Positions 32,757 to 41,882 of a stretch of DNA of 52,179 nt are shown here, one piece after another. Within the stretch, counting starts at the first letter, position 1, and every line of letters begins with the position of its first letter. Source of the DNA: Candidatus Zixiibacteriota bacterium (GTDB lineage Bacteria; JAAXHH01); the NCBI GenBank assembly GCA_016867335.1, contig VGJU01000004.1, positions 1 through 52,179 on the forward strand. The letters run 5' to 3'. The notes beneath the pieces were generated by a model. That model worked only from the letters and a program-made list of their open reading frames with translations. It ran no database searches and had not been told where the DNA came from. The position numbers and the translations under genes were made by a program.

Positions 32757-34549
32757 ACGAAGAAACGTACCGCCGCGAGGTGGACGAACGTGCCCGCAAC
32801 ATCGTCGAACATGCCGCGCAACGCCCAGCCTTCGGCATGTGGGACGCGCACGCTCCGCTGATGCTCGATCTCCATGCGGACCGGGTTACGGACGCCATAC
32901 GTCAGGGGTTGGAGACCCGCACCTCCGGACCTGCCGGACGCCGTACCGGTGGTCCGTTTCATATCCTGCCCTGTATGGCGCTTTTGGCACGATGGTCGGA
33001 CAGAATTTCCGAGGAAGGCGTAGAAATCGTCAAGGATTTCATGACCAAGGGGGTGATAGACCGGGGCAACACCGAAAACCACTGGCTTATGTACTATACC
33101 GGAAACCTGCTCGCTGCCGAACGATGGCCGGATGCGGAGATGTGGAACGGGCTTTCTTCCGCCGCCATGCGTGCCGAAGCGACGCGGTGGATTCTCGGCA
33201 TCATCGACCGCACGGCGCGTTGCGGTCATCACGAATACGACTCGCCCCAGTACCATATCGAACACATGGTTTCGATGATTCTTCTGGCGGACCATGCAAA
33301 CGATCCGCATACGCGAAGACAGGCCCGCCAAGTACTGGATCTTTTTGTGGCCGACATGGCGCTCGAACATTTTTACGGCACTTGGGCGGGCGGTCACAGC
33401 CGAGAGGGCTACCGCGAAAACACGTGGACGCGGACCGGCACTTCTCCTGTTCTCCACTATCTGTATTTTGGGGGCGAGGCGTTTGATCCGCGCTATCATA
33501 CGCACGGGTTCGGCCTCATCGCCGCTACGGCGCATTACCGTCCGCCGGCGCTGTTTGCCGATATGGCGTGGGACCGTTCCACGCCGTATGTCGTCAGAAA
33601 GACGAAAGCGCCGCGCACCCTGTACCGATGTGTGGAGCGCGACCCCGATCCGGTGCGCAAATACACCTACATGAGCCGGTCTTTTGCACTCGGTACGACA
33701 CAGACCGGCCTGCCTGGTCAGTACGGCGGTCCCATCGATCTGGTGTCATGGGATTTGAGTTGGCGAGGCCCCCGCAATCAAGCCAAGATCGTATGCAACC
33801 ATCCGTATCGGCACGCCGACCGGTTTAGCGCCTTTCTGGTTCCCTATCCGCAACATGCCGGACGGCTGATCGCTACGGGAAAACCGTATCTTCAATGGAG
33901 CGACCGGTTGTTTGGCGCCTCGCCATACGAACGTCTGATGCAACACGAAGGTACAGCGATCGCCGCGTACCAGATTCCGGCGGATGACGAAACGCCTTTT
34001 GTCAATCTGTTTCTACCCAAAGGAACCGCCTATGTGGAGCAGGGCGGCTGGCTCATGGGCGACATGGGCGATTTCTACACCGCCTTATACCCCGTAGGCC
34101 CGTACACTTGGCATGAAATCCGAGAGGCAAACAATTCGAGCATCATGGTGGTGGGCGAAGGCGATCAGATCGACGGCTGGCTGTTGCGGATAGAGACGCG
34201 GCTGCCGGGGCTGATACTCGAAGCGGTGGAGGCGTCGGATGTGGCGTCGTTCGAGGATTTCCGCGTGCGGCGTGCGGCGCTTCAGCCCGATCTGAGCCGA
34301 TGGGTCGAGGCGGGCCGTATTGCCATCGAGACGATTGTGGGGCATCGGTTGGAGATGTTTTACGACGGTCCGCATCGTATAGACGAAAAGGTGATCGACT
34401 ATGCCGCGTATCCGCTGTACGACGCGCCCGGCGTAGAAGCCAAACTTTATACCGGAAAAATGACGTTCAGTCGTGGCGACGAGAAAGCGGAACTGGATTT
34501 TCGCGTCGATCCGTCGGCTCCGTTGCTTCCGATGCGGGTGATCGGGTAA
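32753..34549 (+). CDS. Probable alpha/alpha-toroid carbohydrate-active protein (lyase-like), function unknown
   Basis: 598 residues from a GTG at 32753 that overlaps the previous stop (GTGA); an in-frame ATG at 32720 is a valid alternative. The first half is helical with motifs NTENHWLMYYTGNLLAAERW and HHEYDSPQYHIEHM, reminiscent of the (alpha/alpha)6 toroid of alginate-lyase or heparinase families, with His, Tyr and Asn at positions where such enzymes keep catalytic residues. The second half is beta-rich (roughly 330-598). No signal peptide is seen. I cannot place it in a named family. Next to the propeller protein it could form a glycan-processing pair. Confidence 0.6.
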   Translation: MNEETYRREVDERARNIVEHAAQRPAFGMWDAHAPLMLDLHADRVTDAIRQGLETRTSGPAGRRTGGPFHILPCMALLARWSDRISEEGVEIVKDFMTKGVIDRGNTENHWLMYYTGNLLAAERWPDAEMWNGLSSAAMRAEATRWILGIIDRTARCGHHEYDSPQYHIEHMVSMILLADHANDPHTRRQARQVLDLFVADMALEHFYGTWAGGHSREGYRENTWTRTGTSPVLHYLYFGGEAFDPRYHTHGFGLIAATAHYRPPALFADMAWDRSTPYVVRKTKAPRTLYRCVERDPDPVRKYTYMSRSFALGTTQTGLPGQYGGPIDLVSWDLSWRGPRNQAKIVCNHPYRHADRFSAFLVPYPQHAGRLIATGKPYLQWSDRLFGASPYERLMQHEGTAIAAYQIPADDETPFVNLFLPKGTAYVEQGGWLMGDMGDFYTALYPVGPYTWHEIREANNSSIMVVGEGDQIDGWLLRIETRLPGLILEAVEASDVASFEDFRVRRAALQPDLSRWVEAGRIAIETIVGHRLEMFYDGPHRIDEKVIDYAAYPLYDAPGVEAKLYTGKMTFSRGDEKAELDFRVDPSAPLLPMRVIG

Positions 34550-34588
34550 GAAACGAAATCCCGATATCGTCCTTGCCGGGCAGTAACT

Positions 34589-35076
34589 ATGAACCGTCTT
34601 TTTATCCTCTCATGGTTTTTGTTGGTCTGGTTTGCAGATGTCGGTTTTGCGCAGGATGCATCGGTCGATCTTGCCGGAGGGTTTACGCATGCCCCGGATG
34701 CAAGACGTCAAGCGCTTACCGGGGTCCGGATTCGTTTCGGAAGACTCATATTGCGTCCGGAAGCCCGCTATGCCGATAGCCGGGACCATGGCCCCATGGT
34801 CATTGCCGGAGTAACGGTCGGGTTTGCTCCAACGATGGGCGCTGCCCGTGTGCGGCCTTATTTGTTTACCTCTATCGGCTATGCGGTTGCGCCGGAAGAA
34901 GGGGATGAGTCGCCGTTGATCGGGGGTGGGTTGGGGATCGGAGTCGGGGGTGACGTTACGTTTTCGCAGAGGCGCGCTATGAGAGATTTACCGCACCAAG
35001 ATACAGTTTCTACAACTCCAGTGGCAGCCGTGCTTGGCTTGGGTGGGTGATAGGCATCAGATTGGGCGATGGGTAA
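34589..35076 (+). pseudogene. Outer-membrane beta-barrel-like protein with a frameshift near its end
   Basis: A signal peptide (MNRLFILSWFLLVWFADVGFAQ, cleavage after Ala21) is followed by alternating strands of a small outer-membrane barrel. The written frame stops at 35050, but after TTTT (34961-34964) the -1 frame continues as FAEARYERFTAPRYSFYN and ends GSRAWLGWVIGIRLGDG at TAA 35074-35076. The aromatic/glycine pattern of that alternative end is what a terminal barrel strand should look like, whereas the written end is not. One missing T explains it. It is either an assembly error or a real mutation. The complete protein would be about 162 residues. Confidence 0.7.
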
Positions 35077-35102
35077 AGAGGGGGTCTTCGCTGCCATTCA
35101 CC

Positions 35103-36401
35103 CTACGGAGTCAGGTCGTCCCACTCGACATCGGCACCCAGCCGTTGGAGATTTTCGACAAAGCGCGGGTGCGCCCGCTGGATCGACTCCGCTCCTTTGA
35201 TAACGCTCGCGCCCGGAATACTGGCGGCGACCATGTACAGCGCCACCGCCGCCCGGATGATATACGGCGCCTCCACCACGGCCGGACGTAGCGGACGATT
35301 GCCAAAGACGATGATCCGGTGTGGGTCGCAGGTCACGACATGTGCGCCGTATTTGGTCAGTTCGGGAATCCACGAATACCCGCCGTCATAGACCTTGTTC
35401 CAGAACATCATTATCCCATCGACTCGGGTAGCCAGCGCGATCATGAGCGGCAGCAGGTCCACCGGAAAATACGGCCACGGGGCCGCTTCGATACGCGGCA
35501 GCAGGTTGGCCGTATAAGGCGCTTTTACCCGAAATGATTGATCCGGCCCGACGATTGCGGTATGGCCGTCGTATCGGACATGGACGCCGAGTTTGTCGAA
35601 CGAGCGGTTTATAAGATCGAAATGATGAGGCAGTGCGGTCTCGACCTTTACCTCGCCGCCGGTGATCGCGCCAAGCGCCAGAAACGTGGTTATCTCGTGG
35701 TGATCGGGCGAAATCGACGTTTCCGTCCCGTGAAGCCGGTCCACCCCCCTGATCCGCAGTAGGCTCGACCCGACGCCTTCCACATCTGCCCCCATACGTA
35801 TCAGAAACTGACACAGATCTTGTACATGCGGCTCGCTGGCTGCGTTGATAAGGGCCGACTCGCCTTCGGCCAGTGCGGCGGCCATCAAAAAATTTTCGGT
35901 CGTCGTCACCGACATGTAGTCCTGCCAGAGCCGCCCTCCTCGGTAACGTCCGGACATCGTCAGTCGTATAGGCTCTCCGGTGGAGACCGTCGCGCCGAAG
36001 ACGTGTAGGGCTTCCAGATGCGGATCGAGTTCGCGCGAGCCGAGCGCGCACCCTTTGGTATTCGAACACTCGAGCGTTCCGACACGGCGGAGCAGGGCAG
36101 GAAGCAGCAACACGGCGGACCGCATGCCTTCCGGCAGCGCGACACCTTCCAGTGTATCGCGAAAATGGCTATGATCGACCCGGAGTACACCCTCTTCCCG
36201 GTCCCATTCGATTTGCGACCCCATCGTCTCAAAAAAATGCACCAGCTTCTGGACGTCCGTAATGTTCGGTACGTTGCGTAATATGACCGTCTCGTCGGTC
36301 AAAAGTGTCGCGCAAAAGATCGGCAACACCGCGTTTTTATTGCCCGACGGCGTGATACTTCCGGAAAGGGGCTTACCCCCGTGTACGCATAAACTGGCCA
36401 T
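35103..36401 (-). CDS. murA: UDP-N-acetylglucosamine 1-carboxyvinyltransferase
   Basis: 432 residues, the expected MurA length plus about 12. It catalyses enolpyruvyl transfer to UDP-GlcNAc, the first step of peptidoglycan synthesis, in the cytoplasm. Family motifs: SGNKNAVLPIF (Lys22, Asn23), the active-site Cys118 in NTKGCALGSRELDPHLEAL, and the repeated inside-out barrel. The fosfomycin-sensitive Cys is present, not the Asp of resistant enzymes. The ATG at 36399-36401 gives the normal N-terminus (MASLCVHGGK); the frame is open further upstream but runs into another gene. Some residues differ from classical MurA, so it may be a second, diverged copy. Confidence 0.9.
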   Translation of the reverse strand: MASLCVHGGKPLSGSITPSGNKNAVLPIFCATLLTDETVILRNVPNITDVQKLVHFFETMGSQIEWDREEGVLRVDHSHFRDTLEGVALPEGMRSAVLLLPALLRRVGTLECSNTKGCALGSRELDPHLEALHVFGATVSTGEPIRLTMSGRYRGGRLWQDYMSVTTTENFLMAAALAEGESALINAASEPHVQDLCQFLIRMGADVEGVGSSLLRIRGVDRLHGTETSISPDHHEITTFLALGAITGGEVKVETALPHHFDLINRSFDKLGVHVRYDGHTAIVGPDQSFRVKAPYTANLLPRIEAAPWPYFPVDLLPLMIALATRVDGIMMFWNKVYDGGYSWIPELTKYGAHVVTCDPHRIIVFGNRPLRPAVVEAPYIIRAAVALYMVAASIPGASVIKGAESIQRAHPRFVENLQRLGADVEWDDLTP

Positions 36402-36406
36402 ATAGC

Positions 36407-37285
36407 TTATAACTGTTCCGTCGTCTGTTTTTGTCTCTGTTCCGAGTCTCCCGCCAGATCGAACGCGCGTTCGGAACAGGTTTGACGCGCGTTTTCCAAG
36501 GCCGTCTGCGTGATCTTGACAAAATGGCTGCCCGGTTCCGTACTCCATAACCGGTTGTAGGCAGTCATCTCCTCGTCCGAAACGTCCCGAAAGACAAACA
36601 GTGCATCGATCAGAAAAGTGGCGGTCAGTCCCTCGCTCAACTGCGCCTCCATGGTGGCGAGCGTAATTTCCAGCACATCCACATCGATCGAATCTTATTT
36701 CAAGATAGTCGGAACAAGGGTCAAATACGTTCGCATCGTATTGGCTACCAGAGCGGAGGCCGTTTCCATCTTGCCGGTCACCGAACCGCATTCCTGCATC
36801 AATTCCAGACGGGTGTCGGACGGTGGTTCCCGTTCCAGTCGAGTGGCAAACGCCTCACGCGCCGCCTCCGCCTCGCGCGTCCTTGCGGCCCGCTCCAGCG
36901 TGCGCATTCTGTCCGCCGTCGGTGTGTCGAGATTTTTTAGCAGTGCGGCGGAGGCGTCCGGACTATAGCTGGCCATCAAACGCGACCGGATTTCGGAGAG
37001 AATATACTCTGCATCGTATGCTTTGAGCAGGATATCGGCAAGCTGCCGCTGCTGGACATCCGTAAAAATCTTTTGGGGTTCGGACGTTTCTTCGCGTATA
37101 TGATCGGGAAGCTGCAGGATCTCCTCGCGAAGCCCCGACATTTCCAACAGCCTGTCGATCCGGCGTTCCGGCGTTGCGGCCTGTCTACCGCAACCGGCAA
37201 GCGCAAGCATGAGAACACAAAAAAAAGCATCCGTCCGAATGAGTTCATATTCGTCTATATGGCGTTTCCGGCCTTTATAAGTCAA
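36407..37285 (-). pseudogene. Lipoprotein-like gene interrupted by an in-frame TAA
   Basis: Two same-frame pieces separated only by a stop codon. The first (37285 down to 36698) encodes a lipoprotein signal ending LALAGC and a helical domain; it stops at TAA (36695-36697). The second (36682-36407, first codon GTG) continues in the same frame with VLEITLATMEAQLSEGL, and has no ribosome-binding site of its own. The overall pattern resembles DUF2059-type periplasmic helical proteins, but I am not sure. At the start, an 8-T run (complement of 37219-37226) may also have lost a base: with nine Ts an ATG at 37248 would give MNSFGRMLFFCVLMLALAGC, a better lipoprotein signal. Confidence 0.55.
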
Positions 37286-37318
37286 GACATTCTACCCTTG
37301 GTAAAGAACAGACATTAC

Positions 37319-37480
37319 ATTGAAGCCTCCCACGCAGCCTTCCGAAGGCAGCTTTACGCCTTCCACCTGCGGGGAGTCTTCGACAGTAAAATATTTTGAT
37401 TGTTTGGAGTGAGCTCGTTTACCTTGCAGCCATTGCTGCGCAATGGCTGCAAGGTATGCACTCGCTGTTCTGTTCATTAG
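37319..37480. repeat. Structured intergenic repeat, copy B (upstream of surE)
   Basis: The left 59 bp (37319-37377) match copy A at 1111-1169 at about 90%. Further blocks GACAGTAA, GTTTGGAGT, GCTCGTTTACC, GCAGCCATTGC and a CTGTTC end are shared in the same order. At 37420-37456 it has a perfect 16-bp stem (TACCTTGCAGCCATTG) with a 5-base loop, replacing the long-range pairing of copy A. It ends about 30 bp before the surE start. It is shorter than copy A, lacking two hairpins. Non-coding; it may be mobile or regulatory. Confidence 0.75.
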
Positions 37481-37512
37481 TCCATTGACATTTCCTATCT
37501 TTCGGAGGCGCT

Positions 37513-38277
37513 GTGCATATTCTCCTTACCAACGACGACAGTCATCGCTCCCCTTTGCTCTCCCTTTTGCTCGAGTATCTCAAAACCCTCGGCGACGTCA
37601 CCATTGTCGTTCCTATGGAGGAACAAAGCTGGACGGGAAAGAGCATGACTCGTTTTCGTCCCCTGTATGTGGATGAAATCCTGCTGAATGGCACGCGTGC
37701 CTTTTGCGTAGATGGAACACCGGCGGATTGCGTCAATCTGGGTCTGCATCATCTGGTTCCCCAAAAACCGGACATTGTGGTTTCGGGTATCAATATCGGA
37801 CGCAATACGGGGGTGGGTTTCGCCCTATCGTCGGGAACGGTGGGCGCGTGTTTGGAAGGCAACATCGCAGGAATACCGGGGATCGCCATTTCTCAAGATC
37901 TGGAGCATGAGGTCTATATGCACTGGGGTGGCCACCGGTCTTTTCTGCCGGAGACGGTCGAGCGACTCGGAACCGGTCTTGTCCCTCTGTTGCCCCGTCT
38001 TGTGGATCATCTGCTGAGCGGTCGTCTGGAGCCGTTTGTCACATGGAACGTCAACCTGCCGGTCGATCTTTCGCCCGACTGCCCGCTGGTCCACACCGTT
38101 TTGGGACATTCGTTTTACGATTCGTGTTTTGAAAAACAGGGCGCCCGGTATCGGCACAATTTGAAGGTTTACCATGCCGACGAACGCCCTATGTCTGACG
38201 GGGTAGTCATTCGAGAGGGAAAAGCAAGCTTGACTCGGATCGACATGAGAGATTTAGGACAACAGATCGAAGGATAA
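37513..38277 (+). CDS. surE: 5'-nucleotidase SurE
   Basis: 254 residues. Metal ligands Asp8-Asp9 are in the SurE motif TNDD, and VSGINIGRNTGVG is the classic Asn-containing signature. The usual Gly after NDD is Ser here (NDDSHRS). SurE removes 5' or 3' phosphate from nucleoside monophosphates in the cytoplasm and is linked to stress survival. The start is GTG at 37513, preceded by CGGAGG 5 bases upstream. The last 24 bases overlap the tail of the convergent HAD gene, another nucleotidase-type protein. The structured repeat B lies just upstream. Confidence 0.93.
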   Translation: MHILLTNDDSHRSPLLSLLLEYLKTLGDVTIVVPMEEQSWTGKSMTRFRPLYVDEILLNGTRAFCVDGTPADCVNLGLHHLVPQKPDIVVSGINIGRNTGVGFALSSGTVGACLEGNIAGIPGIAISQDLEHEVYMHWGGHRSFLPETVERLGTGLVPLLPRLVDHLLSGRLEPFVTWNVNLPVDLSPDCPLVHTVLGHSFYDSCFEKQGARYRHNLKVYHADERPMSDGVVIREGKASLTRIDMRDLGQQIEG

Positions 38278-38859
38278 ATATCCCGTATATCGCGTAATCC
38301 GGGGGTGTAACGTTCCGTTTCGGTTCCACGGGCGATCCAGCAACGCTACCGGTGTCGCCATGCTGTAGGCAAGAAACGTCGCCATGTCGAGCGAATCTTC
38401 TATGGCCAGACGAAATCGGCGGTTGGAAAATTCTTCAAGCGAAACCGCCCGACGGTCCATAACAAATCGACGATATTTATCGACGACGACAAACTCGTGG
38501 TACGCGACCCTGTGCCTATCGAGCCATGCGACGGATGCCTCGATGGCGCGGGTGGGGCGGCCCGTGACGACGGCGATCTCAACCCCCCTCGATGTCCATT
38601 GTCTCAGCGTTTCGATGTTTTCTCCGATAGGCGGAATCTTGAGCAGTTCCTCCGACGAGTGAAACATTCCGAAAACCGTATCGAGTTCTTCTCGGCTCAA
38701 CCCACAGGACACGCCAAGATCGAAAGTCGAAAGCGACTCATAGGCGACGCACCGACCCAACCGCCGCTCGACCAACCTCAGAAACGCCCGTGTTGAATGA
38801 CAGAGCACATCATCCATATCGACATAGACGGCGTGGGCATCCATGAGATCGGGGGTCAT
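38254..38859 (-). CDS. HAD-family 5'(3')-deoxyribonucleotidase-like protein
   Basis: 201 residues. HAD motif I is VYVDMDDVL (nucleophile Asp14, acid/base Asp16); motif II lies in IAVVTGRP; LAIEDS is the motif IV region. The size and cap fit the NT5C-type deoxyribonucleotidases, which dephosphorylate dUMP/dTMP in other organisms. A second Met at residue 6 (MDAHAVYV) is an alternative start. It converges with and overlaps surE by 24 bp. It lies just downstream of the surface-protein gene on the same strand, 4 bp apart, and may be its operon neighbour by position only. Confidence 0.8.
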   Translation of the reverse strand: MTPDLMDAHAVYVDMDDVLCHSTRAFLRLVERRLGRCVAYESLSTFDLGVSCGLSREELDTVFGMFHSSEELLKIPPIGENIETLRQWTSRGVEIAVVTGRPTRAIEASVAWLDRHRVAYHEFVVVDKYRRFVMDRRAVSLEEFSNRRFRLAIEDSLDMATFLAYSMATPVALLDRPWNRNGTLHPRITRYTGYLSFDLLS

Positions 38860-40778
38860 GGGCTTATTTCAGCAACGTCATACGGTACGTCGCGGAAAAA
38901 CCCGTATCCGTGACGATCCGATACAAATAAAGACCGCTCGATACGTTTCGTCCTTTCCCGTCTATCCCGTCCCAAGCTACCCGGTATCTCCCCACCGTTT
39001 GTACACCGTCCACCAAACGGATCACCTCCTGTCCGAGTATGTTGTATACGATCAGCCGTACATGCGTCCGGCGCGGCAGATCATAGGAGATTTCCGTAGA
39101 CGGGTTGAAGGGGTTGGGGCGATTCTGTTTCGCAAACACGACGGGTGGAGCGGAAACCCGGCGTGACGTTCCCGACAGACGAACGGCGACCGCCCCACCT
39201 TGACCGGCGGCCAGTATGGCCTCTTCGATCCGCACTTCGGCATTTTCCACTTCGGGGTCGATTTCTATGGGCAGATACAGCAACGGACTTTGACCTGTCC
39301 GGACAACGCGGCCTTCGAGGCTGTAGACCAACAGGGTCAGTCTTCCTTCTCGGTTCGCGTACTCCATCTTCATGTCGGCCAGACGCTCGCCCGGTTCAGG
39401 CCCAAGAAATCGTATCCCCTTTTCCGGATAGCGTATCCCGATCTGCACACCAGCAAGATTTCCCTCGTTCCGTACAAACACCGGAATCCTCAGTCGTCCG
39501 TCTTCCCCGTTTTGCTCCTCTCCCAAGGTCACCTCCGCTACAGCCGCGTCACCCGCTACCGGGCGAGTCACCAACCCCAGAATCCGATGGATCACGGCGA
39601 TTACGTCCAACACATCTAACTTATTATCTGAAAAAAGGTTAGATCGGAAAAAAGGCTGGGTTTCGGGTATGGGAGCCGTCTGGCGTCCGAGGATAACGTT
39701 AACAAGCAAGACGACGTCTCGTACGTTGATGACGCCATCACCATTGACATCCCCGACCGACTGCCCGATCGCCTGTACAATCACATCGAATACCGGCGTG
39801 GATGGATCACTGCTCGAAATGGAAAGTGTATCCCTAACTGCGCCGATGTCCGGCGGTTCAAACGTAATCGCAACTTTACCGGTGTCACCGGGAGCGAGCG
39901 TGAGCGTCACATCCGGAACCCCGAACAGCGGGCTGTCTTCTATACCGGTGACGTGAAGACTTTCCGCTCCTGTGTTGACGATCCACAAAGTATCCGAGAT
40001 CGTCGTTCCAAGCACCGCTCCACCCATGTCGAGCGTCGCAGGTAATACCGTAATCTCCGGTTTATCGGAATCGGCATGGATGACGACATGCACCGTCGCG
40101 GTAGACGTGGAAATCGTGTCGCCTATCGTATAGGTAAACGTATCGACTCCATTGAAGTTCGGGGCGGGCGTGTAGGTAACGGTCGTGTCCCCCGGATCAA
40201 TAGATACCATCCCATGCATACCCTGTGTAACTTCCTTGATCTTCAAAGGGTTCGTGGTAAAGTTATTGTCGTTTTGCCCGGGAAAAAGGGTCACCGCTTC
40301 GTCTTCGTCCGTTTCAAGATCGTCGTCTATCGCTTCCAAGGTGGACAGCCAATCTACGATAAATCCGCCGGTAGCGGTCGTAAACCCACTCCCATCGCGG
40401 GGCGTGGCGTTTAGCAGGGTGATATGCGCCGGGGTTCCGCCGTTTGTATCGTTAGCGACAAGATATTTGCCAGAGGTAGGAACGACCTGAAACTTCAACC
40501 CCGTAAACGTCGCATCCAATGCAGTGTGATTGATCGTAAACGCCGCACCCGCCGGAGAGTAGTTTCTGAATACGACACGGTCGAACCGCGTGATCGTTCC
40601 TCCGTTGATCGTAAGAACAACATTGTCCAATGTCATGCGACCCACATTTACACCCGTGGTCGTGATGGTACGACCGTTTCCGAAAATCGTCGGTGCAACG
40701 GCTCCGGACGTAATCATCTGTCCCGTGATCACCATATTGCTGTTCAGTATGATGCCGCCCGGCGAATCGTTTTCAAAT

Positions 40779-41058
40779 GCCACATTCTTGAAAAAGGCGT
40801 TGTTTACACCCGGAGAACTGAACGTCACCGTCTGAGGGTTCACCCCCACAAACTCAAACCGCGCACCCGGTGTGCCCGGCTGTATCGTCGCTCCGTTGAA
40901 ATCCTCGGTAAAATTGCCATGTAGACGGATCACACCCTCGGTCAACGTGTTACGCGCGCTCGAAACAGCACGTTGCCAAACACCGTCAACGTATCGGCGC
41001 TGTTGGTCAAAATCAGATGAGGAGCCGACGAGGAGTTCGCCTCCACCGTAAGGTTGCC
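40779..41058. repeat. 280-bp direct repeat, copy 2 (within the surface-protein gene)
   Basis: This block matches 41339-41616 (278 bp) almost base for base, with a handful of substitutions and one 2-bp insertion near 40953-40958. It encodes one of the two repeated beta modules. The near-identity implies recent duplication or gene conversion. The insertion causes the frameshift. Confidence 0.9.
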
Positions 41059-41338
41059 CTTCATTCTCAAATCATGACCGTTCAGCGTAAGCGAAGTGTT
41101 CGCCGCGATAAACAGGTGGTTGGTAGACGACTCGAGCGTAAACCCCTCGATCATCGTCACAGACCCGTTGATCCGGGTGTTGACCACATTGTACGTCCCC
41201 TCGTCGATATCCGGCAGACGAACGCTAAAGTAGACCTCGCTTGTGCCCGTCTGTGTAAGCACCGCGTCCTCTTCGAGTTTTAGCTGACCCTTGATAAACA
41301 CATCGGTCGCCAACGTAACCCCTGCCGTATTGAAAATG

Positions 41339-41616
41339 GCCACATTCTTGAAAAAGGCGTTGTTTACACCCGGAGAACTGAACGTCACCGTCTGGGGGTT
41401 CACCCCCACAAACTCAAACCGCGTACCCGGTGTACCCGGCTGTATCGTCGCTCCGTTGAAATCCTCGGTAAAATTGCCATGTAGACGGATCACAGCCTCG
41501 GTCAACGTGTTACGCCCTCGAAACAGCACGTTGCCAAACACCGTCAACGTATCGGCGCTGTTGGTCAAAATCAGATGGGGAGCCGAGGAGGAGTTCGCCT
41601 CCACCGTAAGGTTGCC
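41339..41616. repeat. 280-bp direct repeat, copy 1 (within the surface-protein gene)
   Basis: Partner of 40779-41058; 278 bp, in frame, without the 2-bp insertion. It shows the original reading frame through LFRGRNTLTEAVIRLHGNF, against LFRARVTR-stop in the other copy. Confidence 0.9.
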
Positions 41617-41861
41617 AAGTACCGTAAGCGTATGGCCTCCCAGCGTAAGCGAAACCCCAGCCCGGATGGTTACATTATTAAACGTTTGATCGGAACTTAG
41701 TGTAAGGGGGCTTGTAACGACCAGATCTCCCTGCGCGTGTGACGTACTGCCGGAGAACAGGACAAAAACCGCGCAGAAAAGCCACAGAAACACGCCGATA
41801 GTACGCATATCGTTCTCCTTGAAAGCGAATCGAGCGTTTTGGTATGGCCGGATAGCTTTTT

Positions 41862-41882
41862 AGAGCCTATCGGATAGGCTCT
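41862..41882. terminator. Hairpin at the end of leuS
   Basis: AGAGCCTAT (41862-41870) pairs with ATAGGCTCT (41874-41882) around a 3-base loop, immediately after the leuS stop. No clear T-run follows on the minus strand, so it may slow rather than end transcription; the surface-protein gene starts 73 bp further on the same strand. Confidence 0.45.

Larger units (their letters stand above)
38864..41808 (-). pseudogene. Large secreted surface protein with internal duplication, frameshifted
   Basis: One gene, now two frames: 41808-40942 and 40945-38864. The intact protein would be about 980 residues: signal peptide (cleavage near Ala25), two copies of a beta-helix-like block (TVEANSSSAPHLILTNSADT ... 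FEFVGVNPQTVTFSSPG), a cadherin/VCBS-like repeat (EDEAVTLFPGQND, YTPAPNFNGVDTFTYT), an abnormal-spindle/DUF1573-like beta domain, a dockerin-like calcium motif (DVNGDGVINVRDVV) and a C-terminal FlgD/T9SS-like tail (NRPNPFNPSTEISYDLP). The tail implies export and attachment to the cell surface. The break is a 2-bp insertion (GCGCGC at about 40953-40958) in the second copy, compared with the first. AAGGAGA precedes the ATG at 41808. Slippage phase variation is possible. Confidence 0.8.

Noticed and set aside
40415-40924. Plus-strand open frames over the surface-protein gene
   Set aside because: They are antisense to a gene with a recognisable signal peptide, dockerin motif and export tail.
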